Below are positions 18,216 to 27,843 of a DNA stretch of 64,000 nucleotides, in pieces. Position numbers and translations under genes: made by a program. The DNA comes from Mucilaginibacter xinganensis (GTDB lineage: Bacteria > Bacteroidota > Bacteroidia > Sphingobacteriales > Sphingobacteriaceae). The notes beneath the pieces were generated by a model. The model was not told the DNA's origin, did no database searches, and worked only from the letters and a program-made list of their open reading frames with translations. Numbering within the stretch: the stretch's first letter is position 1; every line of letters begins with the position of its first letter. The stretch lies in the NCBI RefSeq assembly GCF_002257585.1, contig NZ_CP022743.1:1674001-1738000 (forward strand), written 5' to 3'.

Positions 18216-19937
18216 TCAGGCAAACCAGGCCATTACCACTTCTTTTGCAGGCATGGTGATATCAAGTTTCAATTTTTTGCGCATCCCACCCAGGTCGTTA
18301 AATACCTTGTTAGGGTTTGCAGCTTTTAGATCCTCAAGCGTGTTAATACCCATTTTATTTAATACAGGCACCCACTCCGCAGGTACACCCACATGAATAA
18401 AATCGTCTGCAGTTACCGTTTTTGCTTTTTTCTCGGGGCGCATTTGCGGGAAGAACAATACTTCCTGGATGGTACTCTGATTGGTCATCAGCATTACCAA
18501 ACGGTCAATACCTATACCTAAGCCTGATGTTGGCGGCATCCCGTATTCCAAAGCACGTAAAAAGTCATCATCCATAGCCATTGCTTCATCATCACCTCGG
18601 CCAGCCAGTATCAGCTGCTCTTCCAGGCGTTCGCGCTGGTCGATAGCATCATTTAGCTCAGAGTAGGCGTTAGCGATCTCTTTTCCATTTACAAACAACT
18701 CAAAACGCTCAACCAGCCCCTCTTTAGTGCGGTGCTTTTTAGCAAGCGGTGTCATCTCAATCGGGTAGTCTGTAATATAGGTTGGCTGGATCAGGTTAGC
18801 TTCAACTTTTGCACCAAAGATCTCGTCAATTAATTTGCCTTTACCCATTGAAGGGTTTACTTCAATACCAAGTTCTTTGCAGGTTTGGCGCAAGGCAGCT
18901 TCATCCATTGCTGAAACATCAATGTTGGTATATTTCAAGATTGAATCATACATAGAAAGTTTCTCGTATGGACCTGCGAAATTAATTTCATTAGCGCCAA
19001 CCTGCACCACTGGAATACCATGAACGGTGCGGGCAACAATTTCCAAACACTCCTCCACCATGGCCATCATCCAGTTATAATCTTTGTAGGCCACGTAGAT
19101 TTCCATGCTGGTAAATTCAGGGTTGTGGGTACGGTCCATGCCCTCGTTACGGAACATCTTACCAAACTCATAAACGCCATCAAAACCTGCTACAATCAAT
19201 CGTTTTAAATACAACTCGTTGGCTATGCGTAAAAATAGCGGCATATCCAGTGTGTTGTGGTGTGTGCCGAAAGGGCGTGCAGCCGCACCACCATGCACGG
19301 GTTGTAATATTGGGGTTTCCACTTCCAGCCAGCCCTGCTTGTTAAAGTATTCGCGCATGCTGCTGATTACTTTTGAACGTTTCAGGAAAATCTGTTTAAA
19401 TTCCGGGTTAACGGTAAGGTCAACATAACGCTGGCGATAGCGAAGTTCAGGATCAGTGAAGGCATCGTGCGTATTTCCTTCTTCATCGCGTTTTACAACG
19501 GGCAGCGGTTTTAACGCTTTTGCCAGTAAAACCAGTTCCTGCACATGCACAGAAATTTCACCGGTTTGCGTTAAAAATACAAATCCTTTAACCCCGATAT
19601 AGTCGCCAATATCAAGCAGTTTCTTAAATACGGTATTGTAAAGCGTTTTGTCTTCACACGGGCAAATATCATCGCGTTTCAGGTAGATCTGCATGCGACC
19701 GGTTGAATCCTGCAGTTCAGCAAAAGATGCGCTGCCCATAATGCGGCGGGTCATGATACGGCCTGCAAGGGTAACCTGTTTATAGTGATCAGGAAATCGG
19801 TTGAAATTGTCAGTAATGTCCTGTGCAAAAGCAGTAACCTTATATTCCTCGGCGGGATATGGGTTAATACCTAAAGCGCGCAGTTGTTGTAACGATTCGC
19901 GGCGTAAAATTTCCTGTTCAGATAGTGCAGTACTCAT
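18216..19937 (-). CDS. lysS: Lysyl-tRNA synthetase, class II
   Basis: Charges tRNA-Lys. The 573 residues comprise an N-terminal OB-fold anticodon-binding domain (about 55-170) and a class II catalytic core. Motif 1 is near 195-215 ([15 protein letters not shown]). Motif 2 is [16 protein letters not shown] near 260. Motif 3 is [16 protein letters not shown] near 470. About 70 extra residues follow motif 3, a C-terminal extension ([21 protein letters not shown] onward) seen in Bacteroidota relatives. A -7 box lies 16 nt upstream of the ATG. Confidence 0.97.
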   Translation of the reverse strand: MSTALSEQEILRRESLQQLRALGINPYPAEEYKVTAFAQDITDNFNRFPDHYKQVTLAGRIMTRRIMGSASFAELQDSTGRMQIYLKRDDICPCEDKTLYNTVFKKLLDIGDYIGVKGFVFLTQTGEISVHVQELVLLAKALKPLPVVKRDEEGNTHDAFTDPELRYRQRYVDLTVNPEFKQIFLKRSKVISSMREYFNKQGWLEVETPILQPVHGGAAARPFGTHHNTLDMPLFLRIANELYLKRLIVAGFDGVYEFGKMFRNEGMDRTHNPEFTSMEIYVAYKDYNWMMAMVEECLEIVARTVHGIPVVQVGANEINFAGPYEKLSMYDSILKYTNIDVSAMDEAALRQTCKELGIEVNPSMGKGKLIDEIFGAKVEANLIQPTYITDYPIEMTPLAKKHRTKEGLVERFELFVNGKEIANAYSELNDAIDQRERLEEQLILAGRGDDEAMAMDDDFLRALEYGMPPTSGLGIGIDRLVMLMTNQSTIQEVLFFPQMRPEKKAKTVTADDFIHVGVPAEWVPVLNKMGINTLEDLKAANPNKVFNDLGGMRKKLKLDITMPAKEVVMAWFA

Positions 19938-19953
19938 ATTTTTAATAAAGGTG

Positions 19954-19961
19954 CAAAAATA
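19954..19961 (-). promoter_or_regulatory. -7 box of lysS
   Basis: TATTTTTG on the minus strand matches TAnnTTTG, ending 16 nt before the ATG. Confidence 0.5.
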
Positions 19962-20057
19962 GCGTTTTTGAGGTGAAAGGAGAAAGGTAAAAGCAGAAAG
20001 GTTGAGTTACAGATTTGCCAACTTTTTAAAAGTTTACAAATCTTCGAACGCAGCATA

Positions 20058-20065
20058 TATCTTTG
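20058..20065 (+). promoter_or_regulatory. -7 box directly before the HAD gene
   Basis: TATCTTTG ends 3 nt before the ATG at 20069, predicting a leaderless transcript. Confidence 0.5.
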
Positions 20066-20068
20066 AAT

Positions 20069-20752
20069 ATGAATTTAAAAGTAATTGCGTTTGATGCCGA
20101 TGATACGCTTTGGGTAAATGAGCCCTATTACCGGCAAACAGAGGAGCAATTTTATAATTTGCTGGGCGGGTATTCAACTCAACATGAACTGGAGCGAGAG
20201 TTACTGAAAACGGAGATTGGTAACCTTACTTTTTACGGCTATGGCATAAAAGGTTTTGTGCTTTCGATGATTGAAACTGCTTTGCGGATCTCAAATAATA
20301 CAATAAGCGCAGAAGTGGTTGGGGCGATACTGGACCTGGGAAAACAAATGCTGAACCAGCCGATTGAGCTGCTTGATGGCGTTGAGGACGTGCTGGGGAC
20401 ATTAAAAAGTAAATACCGCCTTGTGGTTGCTACTAAAGGTGATTTGCTTGACCAGGAACGCAAGTTAAAGAAATCGGGCATCAGTCATTATTTTCATCAT
20501 ATCGAGATCATGTCTGAAAAAGACGATGCCAATTACCTGAAGCTGATCAGGCACCTTGATATTGCACCCCAGGAACTGCTGATGGTGGGTAACTCTTTGA
20601 AGAGTGATATCATGCCTGTGCTTAATATCGGCGGCAATGCGGTACATGTGCCTTACCATATCACGTGGGCCCATGAGCAAATTGAGCATAGCATTGAAAG
20701 TGAAAAATTTAAAAGTGTGGTTGAAATAAGAGAGCTGCTGGGATTTTTATAG
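20069..20752 (+). CDS. HAD family hydrolase
   Basis: A cytosolic phosphatase-like protein of 227 residues in the haloacid dehalogenase superfamily. Motif I is FDADDTLW near residue 9, with the nucleophilic Asp and acid Asp. Motif II is VVATKGD near 115. Motif III Lys and motif IV lie around KSGISHYFHHIEIMSEK and MVGNSLKSDIMP near 180. A helical cap lies between residues 20 and 90. The substrate is unknown. The start at ATG 20069 is chosen over the TTG two codons earlier, because that TTG lies inside the -7 box. Confidence 0.9.
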   Translation: MNLKVIAFDADDTLWVNEPYYRQTEEQFYNLLGGYSTQHELERELLKTEIGNLTFYGYGIKGFVLSMIETALRISNNTISAEVVGAILDLGKQMLNQPIELLDGVEDVLGTLKSKYRLVVATKGDLLDQERKLKKSGISHYFHHIEIMSEKDDANYLKLIRHLDIAPQELLMVGNSLKSDIMPVLNIGGNAVHVPYHITWAHEQIEHSIESEKFKSVVEIRELLGFL

Positions 20753-20765
20753 CAGACGAGCCAGG

Positions 20766-21491
20766 TTAAATTCGCCCTGCTGAAAGCATCACGGAAACCA
20801 TGTTGATGATACAGTGAAGGGCAAATCCCCAGAAAAAGCCGTTTTTAAAGCGGACAAAGGTAATTGCCCAGCCCATTAAAAGCTGTGGCAGCACATATAC
20901 CGGATAGATCCAGATGACTGGCCATTGGATAGGAGAATAGTTTGCTATATGCATTAAACCAAACAAGCACATTGACAGGATAATGAGCTGATTGCGGAAA
21001 CGATAGTCAACAATTGAAAGTCCGTTGGGAATGTTAAATATACAAGCCAGGTAAATAATGGCTGATATGGAAAGGCGTATGCCAATATTTAACATCGGCG
21101 AGCTAATGTGCTTAAATAGAAAACTATCAAACAAAAACGCAGCTGCTGAAAATGCGAAAGCAATGTCCCGTTTTTTTAATGACAATGGCAGCCTGAAAAT
21201 AGTTTCCTCCAGTAACGGGCCTAGCAGGCCCACATAGAAAAACGCCTTCCAATAGCCCAGTTTTTGAAAGAAATGCCGCATACTGTCATGCTGGACTTTA
21301 TTTATAGTTTTAAAGTGCAGCACATGCACCACAAAATTGTCGGCAGCGATTATAAGCGGCGCTATAAACAGAATGGCCAAAAAAAGCACGCCGTAAATTT
21401 TGAGCAGCAACCACAACTTTGCTGTAAAAGCGGCATTTGGTTGCTGCAAAAGGTTTGGATATTCGTTTACGGCCAGCAGTTCTTTAAACAC
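20766..21491 (-). CDS. CPBP family intramembrane metalloprotease
   Basis: A membrane protein of 241 residues with about six helices. It carries CPBP (Abi/Rce1-like) motifs: EETIFR near residue 92, LFGLMHIAN near 180 and FALHCIINM near 226. These supply the glutamates and histidines of the metal site. In bacteria the family includes bacteriocin-immunity and protein-processing enzymes; the target here is unknown. It begins 8 nt after the acyl-CoA synthetase stop on the same strand, so the two are probably cotranscribed. Confidence 0.87.
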   Translation of the reverse strand: MFKELLAVNEYPNLLQQPNAAFTAKLWLLLKIYGVLFLAILFIAPLIIAADNFVVHVLHFKTINKVQHDSMRHFFQKLGYWKAFFYVGLLGPLLEETIFRLPLSLKKRDIAFAFSAAAFLFDSFLFKHISSPMLNIGIRLSISAIIYLACIFNIPNGLSIVDYRFRNQLIILSMCLFGLMHIANYSPIQWPVIWIYPVYVLPQLLMGWAITFVRFKNGFFWGFALHCIINMVSVMLSAGRI

Positions 21492-21499
21492 GATTTAAT

Positions 21500-23413
21500 T
21501 TAATCTGCTTCGGTTTCCTGTAAATATAATTCATCAATAATTTTGGCGTATTTTTTTTCAATCACCTTTCGCTTAGCTTTCATGGTGGGTGTTATTTCGC
21601 CGTCTTCAATGCTGAATGGGTTACGTTTTACCCTGAAATTTTTCACGCGCTCAAACTTGGCAAGCTCACTGGAATATTTCTTTACATCCTGGCCTATCCA
21701 GTCAGCAATTTCCTTCTCATCAATAAATACATCAGGTTTTTCGAAAAACTCCTGGCTTAAATTAAAAGCCTCCTGCAGGGTTTCTTTTGCCGGGACGACA
21801 ATTGCTGTTATGTATTCCCTTTTATCGCCGATTAAAAAGATCTGTTCAATTTTAGGGCTTTTGAGGTAAGTATTTTCAACAGGTGTTGGATAGATGTTTT
21901 TACCATAAGCGTTAACCAGCATGTTTTTTAGCCTGTCGGTTATTTGCAGGTTACCTTTAAAGTATCTGCCGATATCGCCGGTATGAAACCATCCTTCGGC
22001 ATCAATTACTGAAGCTGTTTCTTCGGGCTTGTTCCAGTAGCCTTTCATTACACAATGCCCGCGAACGATGATCTCTCCTTCTTCCGACTGAAAATCCTCT
22101 TTGAAAGTATCGTGGGTTTGTATGGTATAAATGTGTTGGTTATCAATATTTTGTATGGCAACCTCGATGCCCGGGATAATGCGGCCAACGGTTCCGTAAA
22201 TAATCCGGTCGGTTTCAGTAACGGCCATCACGGGCGACGTTTCCGTAAGTCCAAATCCTTCCAGGATCTTTATGCCCAGGTCGCCAAAAAACTCACCGAT
22301 ATTTTTGGGCAGCGCACCCCCACCGGAAAGCATGATCTTTAGCCTGCCGCCGGTTTTTTCCTTTATTTTACTAAATACCAGCTTTTCGGCAATTTTATGT
22401 TGCTGGCTAAGTATGATGCCCGGTTTTTTGCCCGCTTCATGCGCTAGCCTTACTTCCTTGCCAATTTTAAGCGACCACAAAAATATGTTTGATTTTATAC
22501 CACCCGCGCTGGTGCCATTTTTCATGGCCCGGTCATGAATCCGCTCCAAAAGGCGGGGTACGCAGTTCATAACGGTCGGCCTAACTTCGGCCATGTTTTT
22601 TGCCAGCAGGTCCAGGCTTTGTGCAAAAGCTATTTTGGCACCCGTGAACAGGCAAATGTGATAGGTAGCCGTGCGCTCAAATACGTGCGACAGCGGCAAA
22701 AACGAAAGGAAGATATCTGTAGCTTCAATAATGGGGATTTGAATAAGACTCACCCGCGCATTTTCGGTTAAATTGAAATGCGTAAGCATAACTCCTTTTG
22801 GTGTACCTGTAGTGCCCGAAGTATAAATCAAGCAGGAAAGATCAGAAGGCAAGATAGCTTCACGTGCACTTTTAATGGCGGACGTGTATTTATCATCCAT
22901 TTTTAAGCCTTCGTCTATCACCTGTTTAAGGCTTACAACGCCTGCATTCAGGCTTAATTTAGCTATGGATTTCTCAAAATCATCAAATGCCGGAATTATC
23001 CTAACCAATGCCGGGCAGTTATTGGCTATTTTTACGATTTTGCGTAACAGGAACGGGCTACCTACCAAAATGGTTTTCGCGCCTGAATCATTCAAAATAT
23101 ATTCAATCTCGGTTTCTGACAAGGTAGGATAAATGGAGGTGTTTATTGCCCCGATTTGCTGCAGCGCCTGGTCGTAATAAACGTAATCCGGCCCGTTCTC
23201 AATGATCAGCGCCAGCCGGTCTCCCTTTTTTATACCGATTTCCAGCAACCACGACGATATGGCATCAATGTTTTCCAATGCCTTACGATAGGTGATCTCA
23301 ACCCAGTCGTCACCTACTTTATGGGTCATAAAAGTATGCGTGTCTGGATGGATGTTTTTTACGATATAGCGGATGAGGCCGGGAATGGTTGATCTTTCAG
23401 CTGCCGTGTTCAT
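21500..23413 (-). CDS. fadD: Long-chain fatty acid-CoA ligase (AMP-binding)
   Basis: Adenylate-forming enzyme activating long-chain fatty acids to acyl-CoA, 637 residues. The ATP motif YTSGTTGTPKGVMLTH lies near residue 200. The GLTETSPV motif lies near 395, WFHTGDIG near 480, and the catalytic Lys in the C-terminal segment TPTMKAKRKVIEK near 612. It has the length and order of the FAA1/FadD15-like bacterial branch. It leads a two-gene unit with the CPBP protease. A -7 box TAAATTTG lies 28 nt upstream. Confidence 0.93.
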   Translation of the reverse strand: MNTAAERSTIPGLIRYIVKNIHPDTHTFMTHKVGDDWVEITYRKALENIDAISSWLLEIGIKKGDRLALIIENGPDYVYYDQALQQIGAINTSIYPTLSETEIEYILNDSGAKTILVGSPFLLRKIVKIANNCPALVRIIPAFDDFEKSIAKLSLNAGVVSLKQVIDEGLKMDDKYTSAIKSAREAILPSDLSCLIYTSGTTGTPKGVMLTHFNLTENARVSLIQIPIIEATDIFLSFLPLSHVFERTATYHICLFTGAKIAFAQSLDLLAKNMAEVRPTVMNCVPRLLERIHDRAMKNGTSAGGIKSNIFLWSLKIGKEVRLAHEAGKKPGIILSQQHKIAEKLVFSKIKEKTGGRLKIMLSGGGALPKNIGEFFGDLGIKILEGFGLTETSPVMAVTETDRIIYGTVGRIIPGIEVAIQNIDNQHIYTIQTHDTFKEDFQSEEGEIIVRGHCVMKGYWNKPEETASVIDAEGWFHTGDIGRYFKGNLQITDRLKNMLVNAYGKNIYPTPVENTYLKSPKIEQIFLIGDKREYITAIVVPAKETLQEAFNLSQEFFEKPDVFIDEKEIADWIGQDVKKYSSELAKFERVKNFRVKRNPFSIEDGEITPTMKAKRKVIEKKYAKIIDELYLQETEAD

Positions 23414-23441
23414 TCAGTTATTAAGAGGTTTATAATTGAAA

Positions 23442-23449
23442 CAAATTTA
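23442..23449 (-). promoter_or_regulatory. -7 box of the acyl-CoA ligase gene
   Basis: TAAATTTG on the minus strand matches TAnnTTTG, 28 nt before the ATG at 23411-23413. Confidence 0.5.
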
Positions 23450-23745
23450 TAAAGATTAACCTGATTTTTTAGCTATTGCAATAATATGATTACGCCCCTT
23501 TTGTTTAGCAGATGTGAACGAATAATTTTATTACATTTACGGCATAGTTACTTTCACTCCATATCAATTACGGATAGTTAAAAATCCGGCCCTTTAAACG
23601 GTTGTCAACCGCTGCTTCATTAGGCAGCAACGGAGTTGTTATTACCGTTTTTTCAACAAACATATTTCAAATTAATTTAAATAACCGATCAATTATCTGG
23701 GTTATGGCCAATTTATGCCGTATCCCGTTATCAAAATATATATTT
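23450..23745. other. Intergenic region between divergent genes
   Basis: About 300 nt of mostly AT-rich sequence between the acyl-CoA ligase promoter and the SnoaL-like gene. The reading frame of the SnoaL gene stays open upstream to 23602, but that part has no homology-like character. No hairpin or operator was convincing. Confidence 0.4.
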
Positions 23746-24483
23746 ATGGAACCAAAATCCAATAAAACAATAGTACTGGAGTGTTATCGAAAAATAATCC
23801 GCGATCTTGACCTTTCTCTCGTTGATAGCTATGTGCATGAGGATTACATTCAGCACAGCCCAACTGTGAAAGACGGCCGGGCCGGTTTGCTCGAAATGTT
23901 GGCCTTTCTTAAAACGCTTCCAAAGCCGGCAGTGCCGGGGCCTTCGCCAATAATAAGGGTGATTGCTGACGGCGACCTGGTAGCTGTGCACCTGGATATT
24001 GAATTTATGGCGCAACATGTAGCTGTAATTGACCTTTTTCGCCTGCGCAATGGAAAGATAGCCGAGCATTGGGACGCAGGACAACCCCTTGCCCCAATCG
24101 GTGACGAACCAATTACAATGACCAACGGGCGCACAGCAATTGACGAAACAGCCGATAAGCAAGTCTCTAAAACAATGATCAGGGATTTTTATGGGGAATT
24201 ATTTAGATCAGAACGGGACGATGCAGTTGCTAAATTCCTTGCGCATGATTATGTAGAACACAATGTTGCGAACGGCCTGGTGAATAGCACAAATGGTGAA
24301 TTTAAAGTACACAGAATTATTGGTGAAGGCGATTTTGTTGCTGCCCATGTTGAACGCTTGGCCTCAGGGCAATCGTTTGCGCAAATGCACCTGTTCAGGG
24401 TAGCCGGCGGAAAAGTTGCGGAACACTGGAGCGTTGAACAGCAGGTTCCGGAAACCATGGCACACGGCAACGGGATGTTTTAA
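23746..24483 (+). CDS. Tandem SnoaL-like (NTF2 fold) protein
   Basis: A cytosolic protein of 245 residues made of two SnoaL-like polyketide-cyclase/NTF2 units. Unit 1 (about 1-120) has VHEDYIQHSP and FRLRNGKIAEHWDAGQ. Unit 2 (about 135-240) has LAHDYVEHN and FRVAGGKVAEHWSVEQ. The second unit is shorter by some 15 residues in the middle. The pattern suggests internal duplication of one ancestral domain. The start MEPKSNKTIV (23746) is chosen because upstream in-frame codons look noncoding. The substrate is unknown. Confidence 0.82.
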   Translation: MEPKSNKTIVLECYRKIIRDLDLSLVDSYVHEDYIQHSPTVKDGRAGLLEMLAFLKTLPKPAVPGPSPIIRVIADGDLVAVHLDIEFMAQHVAVIDLFRLRNGKIAEHWDAGQPLAPIGDEPITMTNGRTAIDETADKQVSKTMIRDFYGELFRSERDDAVAKFLAHDYVEHNVANGLVNSTNGEFKVHRIIGEGDFVAAHVERLASGQSFAQMHLFRVAGGKVAEHWSVEQQVPETMAHGNGMF

Positions 24484-24518
24484 TCCGGACGTACTGCGCT
24501 GCTTTTTAGCCTTACCCA

Positions 24519-24860
24519 TTATTGTTCCCTGTTAAAAGCCTTCTTCAGTAATACGCCCGATAATGCCGACATGCCGCCTACGATGCCGCCAATTAACGCG
24601 GTTATCAGCAACAGCAGGATCCAGTTCGGCAGCTGAAACAGGGTGGCAACATGTTTGGCAAGGATGTTATCGTTAGGAATGGTTTTAAAAAGTGCCAGTA
24701 TCGTCCAAACTATAAACACAGCGGCAAAGCCAGACCAAAATGACTTTGCCGCTGTTTTGCCTATAAATAAAGCCGGCAAGAATGACGCTATGGCTATTAC
24801 CCACCATGGTAAAAAGTAGCCGCTGCCAAAGGTTAATATCAGTATGATGAAAAATAGCAT
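24519..24860 (-). CDS. Small membrane protein, unknown function
   Basis: A 113-residue protein with four hydrophobic segments and a glycine-rich last helix (LLLLITALIGGIVGGMSAL). It starts with FFIILILTFGSGYFLPWW. No family was recognised with certainty. Its ATG is 2 nt after the stop of the penicillin acylase gene, so it is probably translated from the same mRNA and may act with that enzyme at the membrane. Confidence 0.7.
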   Translation of the reverse strand: MLFFIILILTFGSGYFLPWWVIAIASFLPALFIGKTAAKSFWSGFAAVFIVWTILALFKTIPNDNILAKHVATLFQLPNWILLLLITALIGGIVGGMSALSGVLLKKAFNREQ

Positions 24861-24862
24861 AA

Positions 24863-27301
24863 TTACTTTTTATTAAGCGTTAAGGTTGACTTGATCCTGG
24901 CTGAACTTTCATCGGCCGACTTTAAGAACAGCAGTTCATTCAGCTCGCCATCTTTCCAGGTGTTAAACATGTTGCGGAAAAAGAAGCTGCCCGGGTTGCC
25001 GGACTCACCTCCTGGGAACACCCCATAGCCTTTTACTGTTGGCCCCATTTGCACTACCATTCGCCATGACGGCCCGTTATTGCCGCGCAAGGCATTGATA
25101 ACCCCACCTGTGCCCCCTGCCGGGAACAGTCCTGTGCCGAAGCCTGGTAAGTTGGCCATGTGGTTGATGAATGTTTCTTTTACCATTCCCCATTGCCACT
25201 TATCACCAGGTTTGCCATGCCCGCGCACCAGGTCGTCAACGGTATTGTAAAAAGCATGACTTACCATATCGGCGCAACTTTCTTTTAACGGAGTATGCAC
25301 ATTATCAAACCATTTGGAATTTGGCTCGGTTAGCAACAACTTTTCAGTACGATCGTACGAGGGGAATTTAAGGTAGGTTCCTTTTGCGCCAAACTCATCC
25401 GACCAAACCAGGTTATAGAAGTTAGCCCACCACCTGTTAAAGATACTTGCACCAACCGAATTGGCGGCGTAGTGTTTATCCCATTGTTTTATCATGCCGA
25501 AGGCTTTGGCCTGGTCATCGCTGAGCTTTGTGGGGTCAATGTATTTGATCAGGGCAGGCAATACGTCCTGTGCCAGGATGCTGTAATTGTCGCTTTGCAT
25601 CAGCCTCATGCTGTCAACGGTGGCTTTTTGCATGGCGGTAAGGCGGTCGTTTATGCGTTTGCCGCGATAGTATTGCTCATAGCGCCAGTTGATGTAATAC
25701 GGATAAGTAGGGTCAGTTGACGATTGATTAGCCGAGCTTACAAAGCCCCTCGGCGGGTTCTTCACCGTCGGGTTTTGGTCTGCTGGGATCCAGCCGTGCC
25801 AGTCATTGGCGGGGTCGCTGCCATCCATTATGTATTTACCCTGCTCTTTGTATTTGAGGGGGAATTTCCCGTTGGGAGTTATAGCAATATCGTTATCATT
25901 ACTGGCGAAGATGAAGTTCTGCGCCGGGGCGGTAAAGTGAGAGATGGCCTCGCGGTAATCTGCGTAGTTTTTAGCGCGATTAAGGTTATAAAAGCACAAA
26001 AACTCGTTCGACTCATCGTGTGCTATCCACCGCAAAGCATCTCCAACGGGGATATGCTCAAACTCATCCTTCGGTTTTTGGGCTGTAGTTTCATAAACCA
26101 CGGGGCCATGGTGCGTGTACAGCACGGTATCTGTTTCAGCTTGCTGCCCCAGGATGCTGATCACCTCCAGCCGCTTTTTAACAGGGTTCCACTTGTTGTT
26201 GTACCAGTACTCGCTTTTGGTTTTATCCCTGAATTTTACCTGGTACCAGTCCAGCACATCGGCATCAACGTTGGTAACACCCCAGCTCACCTTCTGGTTG
26301 TAGCCGATAATCACACAAGGAGCACCCGGCAGCGATACACCGTTCACGTTGCCCGTGGGCGACGACAGCTGTATTTGATACCAGATAGCGGGGAACGTTA
26401 AGTTGAGGTGCGGGTCGTTAGCCAAAATAGGGTAGCCGGTGGCCGACTTACTGCCAGATATCGCCCAGTTATTACTGCCAATGCCATCTACTTTTTCACG
26501 GGTTTTGATCCCTTCGGTCATCTGCGCGAGGTACCCTGCTGATGGTTTGGGGATAGGCAGCGGCTTAAAGTTCCATTTGGTACCCACGGGGATAATGGGC
26601 GATTCATGAAAAGGATAATCAGGGAAAAGGTCGTTTACCGCCTGCGGGCCAAAGCGGCGCAGGTTGTTGGTCATGGCGAACTGGTCCGAGCCGCCTGCCA
26701 GTGTTTCAGACATCAGCTTCAGTAAGAAGATACAGTTAATTGGCTTCCATTCCTCGGGGGCGTAGTTCAGCAGCTTAAACTCCAGCGGGTAGCTTTTGGG
26801 GCTCAGCGAGTGGATGTAGTTGTTCACTCCGTCGGTGTAAGCGGTTACCATGGTGCGGGTTTGCGGGTTGGCCATGATGCCTTTAAGGCCGTTTTCGGCG
26901 CCATACACCATGCCCATGCGGCGATGGTAACGGTCAATATCAAGTGCTTTGGGGCCAACCACTTCGGCCAGCCTGCCGGCGGCACTGCGGGTTTGAATAT
27001 CCATTTGCCACAGTCGGTCGCGGGCGGTTACAAAGCCCTGGGCATAGTAAAGGTCGTGATCGTTTTTGGCGAAGATATGCGGGATCCGGTTCTCATCATA
27101 ACGGATGATCACCTCATCCAGCAAGCCGGTAAGCTTCAGCTTTTCCGCAGGCAGGATGTTCTTGCTTTCCGCATTTTGCCAGAAACCGGTAGAAGGGTTC
27201 AGGAACACGCCGATAGCCGGAACAGGCCCGATCTTGATTTCGAGTACTACGATGAGTAATGCGGTAATGATGATGGAAAGGAAAGCTTTAACAAACTTCA
27301 T
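24863..27301 (-). CDS. Penicillin acylase family N-terminal nucleophile hydrolase
   Basis: An exported Ntn-hydrolase of 812 residues, cleaved autocatalytically into alpha and beta chains. An N-terminal membrane segment (IIITALLIVVLEI) is followed by the alpha region. The nucleophile is Ser276 in GIGSNNWAISG, which would become the beta-chain N-terminus. Other family motifs include ANDPHLNLTFPAIWY and GVTNVDADVLDWY. Family members cleave amide bonds in beta-lactams, acyl-homoserine lactones or peptides; the specific substrate cannot be predicted. A small membrane protein is coupled downstream. Confidence 0.92.
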   Translation of the reverse strand: MKFVKAFLSIIITALLIVVLEIKIGPVPAIGVFLNPSTGFWQNAESKNILPAEKLKLTGLLDEVIIRYDENRIPHIFAKNDHDLYYAQGFVTARDRLWQMDIQTRSAAGRLAEVVGPKALDIDRYHRRMGMVYGAENGLKGIMANPQTRTMVTAYTDGVNNYIHSLSPKSYPLEFKLLNYAPEEWKPINCIFLLKLMSETLAGGSDQFAMTNNLRRFGPQAVNDLFPDYPFHESPIIPVGTKWNFKPLPIPKPSAGYLAQMTEGIKTREKVDGIGSNNWAISGSKSATGYPILANDPHLNLTFPAIWYQIQLSSPTGNVNGVSLPGAPCVIIGYNQKVSWGVTNVDADVLDWYQVKFRDKTKSEYWYNNKWNPVKKRLEVISILGQQAETDTVLYTHHGPVVYETTAQKPKDEFEHIPVGDALRWIAHDESNEFLCFYNLNRAKNYADYREAISHFTAPAQNFIFASNDNDIAITPNGKFPLKYKEQGKYIMDGSDPANDWHGWIPADQNPTVKNPPRGFVSSANQSSTDPTYPYYINWRYEQYYRGKRINDRLTAMQKATVDSMRLMQSDNYSILAQDVLPALIKYIDPTKLSDDQAKAFGMIKQWDKHYAANSVGASIFNRWWANFYNLVWSDEFGAKGTYLKFPSYDRTEKLLLTEPNSKWFDNVHTPLKESCADMVSHAFYNTVDDLVRGHGKPGDKWQWGMVKETFINHMANLPGFGTGLFPAGGTGGVINALRGNNGPSWRMVVQMGPTVKGYGVFPGGESGNPGSFFFRNMFNTWKDGELNELLFLKSADESSARIKSTLTLNKK

Positions 27302-27402
27302 TGCGGGGCAAGTTTATTGAGGCAAGATAAGGAATAGGAGGGAGAATGTAAAGAAGGAAGAAAAAGATCGGAACCGGGGAAGGCCCGAAGCCGTAAAGAC
27401 GC

Positions 27403-27843
27403 TTGTTCCGCGGAACAGTGTGAACAAGTGGAACAGGTGGAACAAGATTCAACTCCCTAATCCGGCTATGGATTTACGCTTTTGAAGGTAAAACGATTCC
27501 TGTTCCGCGGAACAGTGTGAACAAGTGGAACAGGTGGAACAAAGGTTCAGTGCTCTAATCCGGCTATAGATTTACGCTTTTGAAGGTAAAATGATGATTG
27601 TTCCGCGGAACAGTGTGAACAAGCGGAACAGGTGGAACAAGATTCAACTCCCTAATCCGGCAATGGATTTACGCTTTTGAAGCTAAAACGATTCCTGTTC
27701 CGCGGAACAGTGTGAACAAGTGGAACAGGTGGAACAAAGATTCAGTGCTCTAATCCGGCTATAGATTTACGCTTTTGAAGCTAAAACGATGCTTGTTCCG
27801 CGGAACAAGTGTGAACAAACGGAACAAGTGGAACAGGATTTTC
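27403..27843. repeat. Nested tandem repeat array, 97/98-bp units
   Basis: Four full units and a fifth partial unit start at the 12-bp palindrome GTTCCGCGGAAC, at 27405, 27502, 27600, 27697 and 27795 (spacing 97, 98, 97, 98). Units 1 and 3 share GATTCAACTCCCTAATCC, while units 2 and 4 share TTCAGTGCTCTAATCC, so the array is a doubled 195-bp dimer. Inside each unit four GAACA motifs recur every 9 nt. Unit length is not a multiple of three, so the array is not coding. It abuts the stop of the next minus-strand gene. Confidence 0.9.

Noticed and set aside
25724..26401. A 225-residue plus-strand open frame inside the penicillin acylase gene
   Set aside because: It is antisense to an intact, well-identified gene, and its composition shows no domain pattern.
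27403..27843. CRISPR array
   Set aside because: The repeated unit is 97/98 bp with nearly identical sequence throughout; there are no unique spacers and no cas genes.
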